Part shown: positions 8,575 through 16,348 of the stretch, piece after piece | Layout of the letters: each line of letters starts with the position of its first letter | Position numbering within the stretch: the first letter of the stretch is position 1 | From: UBA5018 sp947463165 | Lineage (GTDB): Bacteria > Cyanobacteriota > Cyanobacteriia > PCC-6307 > Cyanobiaceae | Length of the DNA stretch: 64,000 nt | Assembly: GCA_943371245.1 (NCBI GenBank) | Contig: CALRTY020000010.1 | Location: forward strand, 44,710 to 108,709 | Reading direction: 5' to 3' | Notes under the pieces: model-generated | What the model was told of the DNA's origin: nothing | Database searches by the model: none | The model's input: only the letters and a program-made list of their open reading frames with translations | Position numbers and translations under genes: made by a program

Positions 8575-10035
8575 TCAGGGCACCAGCTCGGCGGCGGGAC
8601 GCCGCAGCATCACCTGGGCCGCCTGCTCGTATTGGTGCGCCACCTGCAACAGCAGCTCTTCCTGCAGCACGCCGGTGATCAGCTGGACGCCGATCGGCAA
8701 TCCCTGCTGGTCAAAGCCGCAGGGCACACTGATCGCCGGCAGGCCGGCCATATTGGCGGGAATGGTGAGCAGGTCGGCCAGGTACATGGCCAGGGGATCC
8801 TCACTGTGGGCCCCGAAGCGGAAGGCGGTGCTGGGGGAGGTGGGCGTCAGCAGCACATCCACGCTGGCGAAGGCCCGCTCAAAATCGCGGCGGATCAAGC
8901 TGCGCACCTGCTGGGCCTTCTTGTAAAAGGCATCCACATAGCCCGCCGAGAGGGCGTAGGTGCCGATCAGGATGCGGCGCTGCACCTCATCGCCAAAGCC
9001 CTCGGCCCGGCTGCGGGCGGTCATCTCCGCCAAACTGCCGCTGGCCTCGGAGCGATAGCCATACTTCACGCCGTCGTAGCGGGCCAGGTTGGCGCTGGCC
9101 TCCGATGGGGCGATCACGTAGTAGGTGGCGATGCCGTCGTTGAAGCGGGGGCAGCTCAGCTCCACCAGCTCACAGCCCAGGGACTGCAACTGCTCGGCCG
9201 CGGCCAGCACCGACGCCTTCACCTGGGGATCCAGGCCCGGCGCCTCGAAGCACTCGCGGATCAGACCCACCTTCAGGCCCGCCACCGGCTGCTGCAGGGC
9301 GGCCCGGTAATCGGGCACCGGTGCCTGGAGGCAGGTGGCATCGCGGCTATCCGCCCCGGAGATCACCTGCAGCAACTCGGCGGCATCGGCCACCGAACTT
9401 GTAAACGGCCCCACCTGGTCGAGGGAGCTGGCAAAGGCCACCAGGCCGTAGCGGCTGACACGGCCATAGGTGGGCTTGAGGCCCACCACGCCGCAGAAGG
9501 CGGCGGGCTGGCGAATCGAGCCGCCGGTGTCGGAACCAAGGGCGGCGACGCACTCCCCAGCCGCCACGGCCGCGGCGCTACCGCCGGAACTGCCGCCGGG
9601 CACCCGCTCGGGATTCCAGGGGTTGCGACTGGGACCAAAGGCGGAGGTCTCGGTGGAGCTGCCCATGGCGAACTCGTCGAGGTTGGTCTTGCCGAGCAGC
9701 ACGGCGCCGGCTCGCCAAAGGCGGTCGGTGACGGTGGACTCGTAGGGAGGCACGAAATTCTCCAGCATGCGGCTGGAGCAGGTGGTGCGGATGCCCTTGG
9801 TGCAGAGGTTGTCCTTGATCGCCAGGGGCACGCAGGCCAGGGGGGGCAGCGACTCGCCTGCCGCCCGAGCCCTGTCGATGCGCTCGGCATCGGCGCGGGC
9901 CCGCTCTGTCGTCACCTCCAGATAGGCGTGGATGGCGGGCTCCACGGCGCCGATGCGGGCGAGGTGCAGGTCGGTGAGCTCCCGGGCCGACACCTCGCCC
10001 CGACGCAGTTGCTCACGCCACTCGGCGATCCCCAT
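8575..10035 (-). CDS. gatA: Glu-tRNA(Gln)/Asp-tRNA(Asn) amidotransferase subunit A
   Basis: Amidase subunit that releases ammonia from glutamine for transamidation of misacylated Glu-tRNA(Gln). The amidase signature GGSSGGSAAAVAAG lies at residues 147-160. The Ser-cisSer-Lys triad is readable as Lys 74 (AIKDNLC), Ser 149 and the nucleophile Ser 173 (GGSIRQPAAF). The length of 486 residues is normal. It lies between dnaE and the DUF1816 gene on the same strand; gatB and gatC are not in the window, as is usual in cyanobacteria. Confidence 0.96.
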   Translation of the reverse strand: MGIAEWREQLRRGEVSARELTDLHLARIGAVEPAIHAYLEVTTERARADAERIDRARAAGESLPPLACVPLAIKDNLCTKGIRTTCSSRMLENFVPPYESTVTDRLWRAGAVLLGKTNLDEFAMGSSTETSAFGPSRNPWNPERVPGGSSGGSAAAVAAGECVAALGSDTGGSIRQPAAFCGVVGLKPTYGRVSRYGLVAFASSLDQVGPFTSSVADAAELLQVISGADSRDATCLQAPVPDYRAALQQPVAGLKVGLIRECFEAPGLDPQVKASVLAAAEQLQSLGCELVELSCPRFNDGIATYYVIAPSEASANLARYDGVKYGYRSEASGSLAEMTARSRAEGFGDEVQRRILIGTYALSAGYVDAFYKKAQQVRSLIRRDFERAFASVDVLLTPTSPSTAFRFGAHSEDPLAMYLADLLTIPANMAGLPAISVPCGFDQQGLPIGVQLITGVLQEELLLQVAHQYEQAAQVMLRRPAAELVP

Positions 10036-10064
10036 CCACCTGGTTACCAGTTGGATGGACGCTA

Positions 10065-10316
10065 TCAGTCAGAGCCGATATCCCCCTCGGTGAACGGCTC
10101 GCCGCGGCGGGTGCGCAGCAGCTCATGCCGAATCGCCCCCGGCGATTCGGAGTTCAGATCCTCCAGGAATGACGGCAGATGGCGCTCCAGGGTGCTGCGC
10201 CGCAGGAAGGGGCCATACCAGTAGGTGACATCCGGCCCCTCGGTCTGCACCTTCGCCCACCAGGCCAGGCCCAAACCGTTGGCACAGCCGCGCACGGGCC
10301 ACAGCAGGGGATTCAT
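10065..10316 (-). CDS. DUF1816 domain protein
   Basis: 83-residue cyanobacterial protein of the DUF1816 family, a small domain distantly like the CpcD phycobilisome linker; its function is not established. The recognisable pattern is an aromatic core, WWAKVQTEGPDVTYWYGPF, followed by helical RSTLERHLPSFLEDL and a charged tail. It sits 29 bases upstream of gatA on the same strand and is probably cotranscribed with it. Confidence 0.7.
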   Translation of the reverse strand: MNPLLWPVRGCANGLGLAWWAKVQTEGPDVTYWYGPFLRRSTLERHLPSFLEDLNSESPGAIRHELLRTRRGEPFTEGDIGSD

Positions 10317-10407
10317 GGACCAGGGGCGGCATTGAAGCCATTCTGCCCAGCATGGTCGATTCTCATCGCAATGTCACAGCTGGATGTGGTTCATGGCTGG
10401 ATATCGG

Positions 10408-12552
10408 TCACAGCTGGATGTCGCCGTCAAAGCCCGTGGCAGGGCGCGGCTGCAGGCCCAGGGCCAGCGGTTGAGGGGCCCTGGCCGCCGGCCCCTGGGA
10501 GCCGAGAGTGCCGGCGCCAGCAGCGGCAGCGCTGGCAGGCAAGCGCTCCTGATCCGGCTCCGCAGCCGTTTTTCCTGCCGCGACAGCTGCTTGCTGTTTA
10601 GCGCCGGCTGTTGGGCCGTTGGCCCCGGCTGTTTGCCCGGTAGCAACGGCTATTTGCTCAGTAGCAACGGCTGGGGCCTCGGCGGCTGGCAGGGGCTCGC
10701 CTGAGCCAGGGGCCAGGGCCTGCTGGGGCCCCGGATCCCTGGCTTCGCTGTCAGCGGTAGCGGTGCCGGTCTCAGCGGTAGCGGCCTTAGGGGTGGCTGC
10801 CTCAGCTGTAGCGGCCTTTGGAGTAGCGGCCTTTGGGGTAGCGGCCTCAGGAGTGGCTGGCTCGGGGTTGAAGCTGGCGGGCAGGGGCTTCCCTGGGGAG
10901 TCGGAGGCCAGGGCGTCTAACTGGCCAGCTGGCGCCTGGGGCGCTGCCAGCTCGGGAGCTTCCGGCTCTGGGGTGGCGGTTTCGGGCCGTGCCGGCTGGG
11001 CCACCTGGGGGCGGCTGATGCGCGGGGCTGGCTGGGAACCGGTGATCCCCTTCATCCAACCGCGTCGAGCGATCTCATAGACCAGCAGGGCCGTGGCCAC
11101 CGAGGCGTTCAAGCTGGGGGTGACGCCGCGCAGGGGAATGCGCACCAGCTGGTCACAGCTGCGGCGGGTGAGCAGCGAGAGCCCCTCGGACTCAGAGCCG
11201 GTGACGATCACCAGCGGACCATCGAGATCGGCTTCCTCCAGGGTGTGATTGCCTTCGGCGGCCAGGCCCACCACCCGGTAACCCTCCTGCTTGAGGGCAT
11301 CCAGGGAGCGATTCAGGTTCACCACCCGCGCCACGGGAAGGTTTTCCAGGGCACCGGCCGCCACCTTGGCCACCGTGCCGGTGAGGCCGGCGTTGCGGCG
11401 CTGGGGCAGCACCAAACCGTGGGCCCCAAGCGCCTCGGCACTGCGCACGATCGCCCCCAAATTGTGGGGATCGGTCAAGCCATCCACCGCCAACAGCAGC
11501 GGCGACTCGCCGAGGCCGCGGCAACCATCGATCAGGGTCGGCAGGTCCAGGGTTTCGGCCGCTGCGGTCTGCAGCACGATCCCCTGGTGGACAGCCCCAC
11601 CACTGATCTGCCCCAGCCTGGCCCAGGTGACCTCCTCCACCAACACGCCAGAGGACTTGGCCTCGCGCAGTAACTGCAGAAAATTGGGAGTGAAGCGCAT
11701 CTCCGTCGTACACCAGATGCGGTGTATCGGCCGGCCGCTCTCCAGCACCGCCAAGCTGGAATGACGGCCCCAGATCAAATCGGAAGAGGCTTCGGCACCA
11801 AAGCGTTCGGAGTCCCCCTGGGCTGATTCCCTGGTGGGGTCCACCGCCAGAGGGGCGCGGCCTGGTCGATCGCCCCAGTCGCGGCGCGCCAGGGTTCTGG
11901 GCATCCCTGTTCTGGGCAGGCCAGTCCGGGGCAGACCCGTGCGGGGCTGGCGGCGGTCGCCATCCCGCCGCGGGGCGCCAGAGCGGTCGCTGAAGGGGCG
12001 ATCGCTAAAGGGGCGGTCGCCGAAGGAGCGCTCCCTCTGGGGCTTGTCAGCAAAGCGGTCTGCGGCGGGGGGGCGATCGCGGAAGGAACGATCGGCCGAC
12101 GGGCGGGGGGCACCGGCACGGGAGATGCCGGGGCGGGGGGCACCGGGGCGAGGGATACCGGGGCGGGCACCACTGGGGCGAGGGGAAAAGCTGCGCTCAC
12201 CACTGCTGCTGCGGGGGTCGCTGCGGCGCTCGCCGCGGCCCCCATCCTCACGGCGGCCCTGGAAGCGCCTCTCTCCACCACTGCGGTCGGCACCACTGCG
12301 GTCGGCACCAAGGCGATCACCGCCAGCTCTCTCGCCACTGAACCGCTCGCCCGAGAATCTGTCGCCACTGGGCCTCTCGCCAGGGGACCTCTCAGCACCG
12401 AAGCGGTCACCGCCGGCTCTCTCGCCACCGGCTCTATCTGCACCGAAGCGGTCGCCGCGAAAGCGGTCCCCCGCCGGTCGGCTCGGGCGCGCAGGACCCT
12501 TGCCCCCGCTGCCGGTCCGCCTGTCGGGACGGCGTTCAAAACGTGGGCTCAT
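10408..12552 (-). CDS. rlmB: 23S rRNA 2'-O-methyltransferase (TrmH/RlmB type) with long disordered tails
   Basis: SpoU-family knotted methyltransferase, expected to methylate the 2'-OH of a 23S rRNA guanosine. The core of about 250 residues has the substrate-binding N-domain (IWGRHSSLAVLESGRPIHRIW near residue 260) and the three SpoU motifs: DPHNLGAIVRSAEALGA, VTGSESEGLSLL and PLRGVTPSLNASVATALLVYE. The 714-residue length is unusual. About 255 N-terminal residues are repeats of the type GDRFGAERSGGERPSG, rich in Arg, Asp and Gly, and about 185 C-terminal residues are Pro/Ala/Thr/Glu repeats (ATPKAATAEAATPKAAT). N-terminal Arg/Gly tails occur on cyanobacterial RlmB; the long C-terminal tail is less usual. 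mini-RNase III is 19 bases upstream. Confidence 0.9.
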   Translation of the reverse strand: MSPRFERRPDRRTGSGGKGPARPSRPAGDRFRGDRFGADRAGGERAGGDRFGAERSPGERPSGDRFSGERFSGERAGGDRLGADRSGADRSGGERRFQGRREDGGRGERRSDPRSSSGERSFSPRPSGARPGIPRPGAPRPGISRAGAPRPSADRSFRDRPPAADRFADKPQRERSFGDRPFSDRPFSDRSGAPRRDGDRRQPRTGLPRTGLPRTGMPRTLARRDWGDRPGRAPLAVDPTRESAQGDSERFGAEASSDLIWGRHSSLAVLESGRPIHRIWCTTEMRFTPNFLQLLREAKSSGVLVEEVTWARLGQISGGAVHQGIVLQTAAAETLDLPTLIDGCRGLGESPLLLAVDGLTDPHNLGAIVRSAEALGAHGLVLPQRRNAGLTGTVAKVAAGALENLPVARVVNLNRSLDALKQEGYRVVGLAAEGNHTLEEADLDGPLVIVTGSESEGLSLLTRRSCDQLVRIPLRGVTPSLNASVATALLVYEIARRGWMKGITGSQPAPRISRPQVAQPARPETATPEPEAPELAAPQAPAGQLDALASDSPGKPLPASFNPEPATPEAATPKAATPKAATAEAATPKAATAETGTATADSEARDPGPQQALAPGSGEPLPAAEAPAVATEQIAVATGQTAGANGPTAGAKQQAAVAAGKTAAEPDQERLPASAAAAGAGTLGSQGPAARAPQPLALGLQPRPATGFDGDIQL

Positions 12553-12571
12553 GGTGAGAGGGTGGCGAAGG

Positions 12572-12994
12572 TTATGGATTGTTTTCCTTCAAGTGATCTA
12601 GCAGCTCGACAAGCCGACAGGGATCGTGCAGGAACAGCCAGCCGAGCAGCGCTTCGAAGCCGGTGGCCAGTCCATAAGCTGCCGCATCGCCGCTGCGCGG
12701 GCCGCGGCCGGCCCGATTGCGACCGCGCCGCACCAGGTCTTGCTCTGGCCCGCTGAGCAAACCATCCAGCTGGCGCAACGCCTCCGCCTGGGCGGCCGCC
12801 TTGACCAGCCCCACCACCTGCCGGTGCAGATCTTGGGATCGGGCGGGCTGGCGGCAGTGGCGCAGGCGCTGATGCAGTTCCCAAACCGCGTCGCCAAGCC
12901 AAGCAAGCTGCAGCGGCCCCAGCTCGCCGCTGGGGGGATTGGCCCGCAGACCAGCAAGCCAGTGCTCAGGCGGGGAGTTTGCCAAGGGCAGCAT
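12572..12994 (-). CDS. mrnC: Mini-ribonuclease III
   Basis: RNase III catalytic domain without a double-stranded-RNA-binding domain, the type that matures 23S rRNA. The 140-residue protein has LQLAWLGDAVWELHQRLRH near residue 27, the equivalent of the family's acidic signature helix, and the second signature SGDAAAYGLATGFEALLGWLFL with the paired acidic/Glu positions near residues 102-114. It overlaps the 3' end of the STAS gene by 29 bases and precedes rlmB closely, so rRNA-processing and methylation genes are in one transcription unit. Confidence 0.88.
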   Translation of the reverse strand: MLPLANSPPEHWLAGLRANPPSGELGPLQLAWLGDAVWELHQRLRHCRQPARSQDLHRQVVGLVKAAAQAEALRQLDGLLSGPEQDLVRRGRNRAGRGPRSGDAAAYGLATGFEALLGWLFLHDPCRLVELLDHLKENNP

Positions 12995-13349
12995 CCAGAT
13001 CGGGCTGGAAATTCAGAAACTGCTCCAGCCGCACCAGTTTCACAATCTGCATCACCCGGACATTGCCAGCCAGCAGGAACTGCTGCTGCCGCTCTTTGCA
13101 GCCCTTGGCCAGAACCACCAGGGCCCCAAGCCCCGAGGAATCGATAAAATCGATATGAGTTAGATCCAACACCAAGGGCAGGGCCGAGCTGCTAAGGCGG
13201 TGGTGCTCAATGAACTCCAAAAATTGCTTATCGGAATAGGCATCCAGTTGGCCGATAAAGCGAAACAGCTGGCAGCGAGCCTGCTGCTCGAAGCCCCCGC
13301 GCAGGGAGACAGTGAGTCGGTGCAGGTCGTTGATGGCTCCAGCCCTCAA
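12966..13349 (-). CDS. STAS-domain protein (anti-sigma-factor-antagonist type)
   Basis: Single STAS domain, as in SpoIIAA-like regulators of partner-switching systems. The sequence LTVSLRGGFE leads into QLDAYSDKQFLEFIE and the phospho-acceptor loop LTHIDFIDSSGLGALVVL, in which the Ser pair would be phosphorylated by a partner kinase. The open frame reaches a TTG at 13436 that overlaps the carA stop, but the first 30 residues look non-conserved; I prefer the TTG at 13349, just before the domain. No cognate kinase or phosphatase is nearby. Confidence 0.75.
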   Translation of the reverse strand: MRAGAINDLHRLTVSLRGGFEQQARCQLFRFIGQLDAYSDKQFLEFIEHHRLSSSALPLVLDLTHIDFIDSSGLGALVVLAKGCKERQQQFLLAGNVRVMQIVKLVRLEQFLNFQPDLDAALGKLPA

Positions 13350-13432
13350 AGTGGTTCTGGCGCGAAGTGTAGGGATTGAAAACGGCCCCACAGAGCTCGC
13401 AACGGAACTGCCACAGGAGCGCCGAAAGACCG

Positions 13433-14629
13433 TCAACGCCTTGCTGCCATCAGGGCCGTAAATCTTGCAAAGTGATGATCGGCATCGTGGGGCCCAGGGC
13501 TTGCTTCCGGGTGGTACTGCACCCCGAACACCGGCTGATCGCGCATGGCCAGGGCCGCCACAGTGCCGTCATTGAGGTTCAGATGGGTGATCTCCACCCG
13601 TTCGGGGGGCAGGGAATCAGCCCGGATGGCAAAGCCATGATTCTGACTGGTGATCTCCACCTCACCGGGACTGCCGCAGGGATGATTTAGTCCCCGATGG
13701 CCATAGCCCAGCTTGAAGCTGCTGCCGCCCAGGGCTAAACCAAGAATCTGATGGCCCAGGCAAATGCCAAACAGCGGCAGGTTGGCTTGCTGCAGGAGCC
13801 CCTTAGCCAGAACAATGCCCTCGCTCACCGCCGCCGGATCGCCGGGGCCATTGGAGAGAAACACCCCCTCGGGCTCCAGGGCCAGCACCTGCTCCAAGGT
13901 GGCGGTGGCGGGCAGCACGGTGATGCTGCAACCGTGGGCGGCCAGCCGCTCGAGGATGGCCCGCTTGATGCCGAAATCGATCGCCACCACCCGATAGGGC
14001 CGCTGCGGGGTGGCACGGATGCGTTGATCGAAGCTGGCGGCGCAGAGCTGATCCCACCGATAGGGCTCGAGGGTGCTCACCTGGGCCGCCAGGTTCAAAC
14101 CGTTCATGGAGGGCGCCGAGCGCAGCTGCTCCAGCAGCTGGCTCGGGCTGGTGCCATCGCTGCTGATGGCACCGTTGATGGCACCGCCCTCCCGCAGGTG
14201 ACGCACCAGGGCGCGGGTGTCGATGCCGCAGATGCCCACCACCTGGTGCCGCTCCAGCCAGGCCTGCAAACTCCCCTGACTACGCCAATTGCTGGCCACC
14301 GGGGCCAGCTGACGGGCGATCACGCCACGCACATGGGGGCGATCAGCCTCCTGATCCAGTTCATTCACGCCGGTGTTGCCCAGCTCCGGATAGGTGAAGG
14401 TGACCAGCTGCCCCGAATAACTGGGGTCGGTGATCACCTCCTGATAGCCGGTCATGCCGGTGTTGAACACCACTTCGCCCAGGGCGGTGCCCATGGCACC
14501 AAAAGCGAGGCCGCGCAAGACGATGCCATCGGCCAGCACCAGCACCGCCGGGACCAGCACCGCTGGGGCCAGCACCGCCGGGGCCTGAGGCTCTGGCTGG
14601 GTGAGAGACAGCTCGCTCACGGCAGACAA
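13433..14629 (-). CDS. carA: Carbamoyl-phosphate synthase small subunit
   Basis: Glutaminase subunit supplying ammonia to CarB for arginine and pyrimidine synthesis. The N-terminal domain has GTALGEVVFNTGMTGYQEVITDPSYSGQ; the class I glutamine amidotransferase domain has the Cys nucleophile in LFGICLGHQILGLALGG and the His/Glu pair in GVQYHPEASPGPHD. The length of 398 residues is normal, with a slightly long Ala/Pro/Val-rich start. carB is not in the window. trpD begins 22 bases upstream on the same strand. Confidence 0.97.
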   Translation of the reverse strand: MSAVSELSLTQPEPQAPAVLAPAVLVPAVLVLADGIVLRGLAFGAMGTALGEVVFNTGMTGYQEVITDPSYSGQLVTFTYPELGNTGVNELDQEADRPHVRGVIARQLAPVASNWRSQGSLQAWLERHQVVGICGIDTRALVRHLREGGAINGAISSDGTSPSQLLEQLRSAPSMNGLNLAAQVSTLEPYRWDQLCAASFDQRIRATPQRPYRVVAIDFGIKRAILERLAAHGCSITVLPATATLEQVLALEPEGVFLSNGPGDPAAVSEGIVLAKGLLQQANLPLFGICLGHQILGLALGGSSFKLGYGHRGLNHPCGSPGEVEITSQNHGFAIRADSLPPERVEITHLNLNDGTVAALAMRDQPVFGVQYHPEASPGPHDADHHFARFTALMAARR

Positions 14630-14651
14630 CGAAACAGCGCGGCTGGATTGA

Positions 14652-15719
14652 TCATCCCGCAGGGGCTGACGCCAAATCAGCAGGGGCTATCGCTAGGGCC
14701 GTGCGTAGCTGCTCCAGTTTGGCCCAGCCCTCCCCCCGCTCCAGGGCCGCCAGGGCCAGGGGCAGGCCGGCGGCGGGGGTGGCCACCCGGCCGCCGGCCC
14801 AGAGCACCAGGGCGGTGTTCAGAGCCACCACATCCCGCTGGGCGGCAGTGCCCTGGCCCTTTAAAACCGCTTCCAGGATGGCGCGATTGCAGTCCAGGTC
14901 GCCACCGGCCAGGGCGGCAATCGGGGCGGCCGTGAGGCCCAGGGCGGTGGGATCGAGCAGCTCTGAGCGCACCCGGCCCTGTTCCACCAGGCGCAGCTGG
15001 CTGCAGCCCCCCAAAGAGGCCTCATCGAGCCCCCCCTCGCCATGCACCACCACCGCCCGCCGCAGGCCGAGGCGGGCCAGGGCATCGGCCATCGGATCGA
15101 GCAGGTCTGCGCGGGCAACCCCCACCACCTGGGCTTCCGGCCCCAGCGGATTCACCAGCGGACCCAGCAAATTGAATACGGTGCGCACCCCCAAGCTGCG
15201 GCGCAGGGGCGCCAGGGCCACCAGGGCCGGATGCCAAGCCGGGGCGAACAGGAAGGTGAGACCCACCCGGGGGAGGGCCGCCACCACCTGGGCAGCATCG
15301 ACTTGCAGCGGCAGGCCGAGGGCCTCGAGCACATCGGCGGAGCCCACCCGGCCACTGGCGCTGCGATTGCCATGCTTGGCCACAGCAGCGCCGCAGGCGG
15401 CGGCCACAAAGGCCACGGCGGTGGAGATGTTGAAACTGTCGGCCCCATCGCCGCCGGTGCCGCAGGTATCCACCAGGGCCATGGCCGGCCGCTCCACGGG
15501 CAGCGGACAGGCCTGGCGCAATACGGCTGCCATGGCAGCCAGCTCCTCACCACTGACTCCCTTGGCGCGCAGGGCCGCCAGCAGGGCACCGGTAAGCACC
15601 GGATCGATCGCCTGGGCCAACCAACCGCGCATAAGCTCCGTGGCCTGGTCGGCTGTGAGCGAACGGCCCTGGAGCAGCTGCTCCAGCAGGGTTGGCCAGG
15701 GGTGAGGGATGGGGGTCAC
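14652..15719 (-). CDS. trpD: Anthranilate phosphoribosyltransferase
   Basis: Transfers phosphoribose from PRPP to anthranilate in tryptophan synthesis. Diagnostic blocks are DTCGTGGDGADSFNISTA (PRPP loop), KHGNRSASGRVGSADVLEALG and HPALVALAPLRRSLGVRTVFNLLGPL. The frame is open to an upstream codon at 15797, but the extra 26 residues are Pro/Gly-rich and unlike the family, so I place the start at the GTG at 15719 (TPIPHPWPTLLEQLL). It lies just upstream of carA. Confidence 0.95.
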   Translation of the reverse strand: MTPIPHPWPTLLEQLLQGRSLTADQATELMRGWLAQAIDPVLTGALLAALRAKGVSGEELAAMAAVLRQACPLPVERPAMALVDTCGTGGDGADSFNISTAVAFVAAACGAAVAKHGNRSASGRVGSADVLEALGLPLQVDAAQVVAALPRVGLTFLFAPAWHPALVALAPLRRSLGVRTVFNLLGPLVNPLGPEAQVVGVARADLLDPMADALARLGLRRAVVVHGEGGLDEASLGGCSQLRLVEQGRVRSELLDPTALGLTAAPIAALAGGDLDCNRAILEAVLKGQGTAAQRDVVALNTALVLWAGGRVATPAAGLPLALAALERGEGWAKLEQLRTALAIAPADLASAPAG

Positions 15720-15859
15720 AGGGGGGCGAGGACCTGAGCGGCCAGAAAAAAACCCGGGTGCAGGGCACGCCGGGCCGGGTGATGGGAACAACTCCACTAT
15801 CTCGCGGCCAGGGCAATCTTGGCGATATCCCCGGCTGCCCTGCCAGGGGTGGCTGCTGC

Positions 15860-16225
15860 TCAGCTCGGCTGATCATCGGCGGTGTCGAAGCCCGAGCCCA
15901 CCGCCTCGGCCGCCGCCGGTGCCGGCCGGTAGCCCGCCGCCCAAATCACCCTGGTGCGCTCGTGCAGGCGCTCGCGATCGAGCCCCCAGAGGCGCAGCAG
16001 CTTGGCCAGGTCGTCGCCGATGTCGCGGGCGCCAGGAAACCCCTCGTAGCGCATCAACAGCCGGGCGGCATCCACCAGCTGGGCATCGCCGGGCTGGGTG
16101 CAGGCCAGCAGACCATCCACCAGATCCCGATCCAGGGCGTAGAGCGGATGGGTTTGGTCGGCGGCACCGGCCTCACCTGGGCCTTCACTGGATTTGCCCG
16201 ATGGCGACCGGGGGGATTTAGACAT
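15860..16225 (-). CDS. DUF3288-family protein
   Basis: 121-residue cyanobacterial protein of unknown function. The conserved part begins at DQTHPLYALDRDLVDGLL and includes RLLMRYEGFPGARDIGDDL and LLRLWGLDRERL; the first 25 residues are Ser/Gly/Pro-rich. It is the genuine 3' end of a much longer antisense frame that otherwise runs opposite the ABC exporter gene; the ATG at 16225 followed by MSKSPRSP is the plausible start. It is divergent from the ABC exporter. Confidence 0.75.
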   Translation of the reverse strand: MSKSPRSPSGKSSEGPGEAGAADQTHPLYALDRDLVDGLLACTQPGDAQLVDAARLLMRYEGFPGARDIGDDLAKLLRLWGLDRERLHERTRVIWAAGYRPAPAAAEAVGSGFDTADDQPS

Positions 16226-16348
16226 CGGACAGGGGAGCTTGGCTGTTGAAGAAACGCTGCTGGCTAAAGGCTGCCGGCAAAGCTGCTGGCAAAACTGCTG
16301 GCAGCGGCGGCGATCCCTAGGTTGGGCGCAGTTCAGTCTCCGGTCCCG

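Noticed and set aside
11775..12601. Long open frames on both strands inside the rlmB N-terminal region
   Set aside because: They mirror the Arg/Asp/Gly repeat of rlmB in GC-rich DNA and have low-complexity sequences with no domain.
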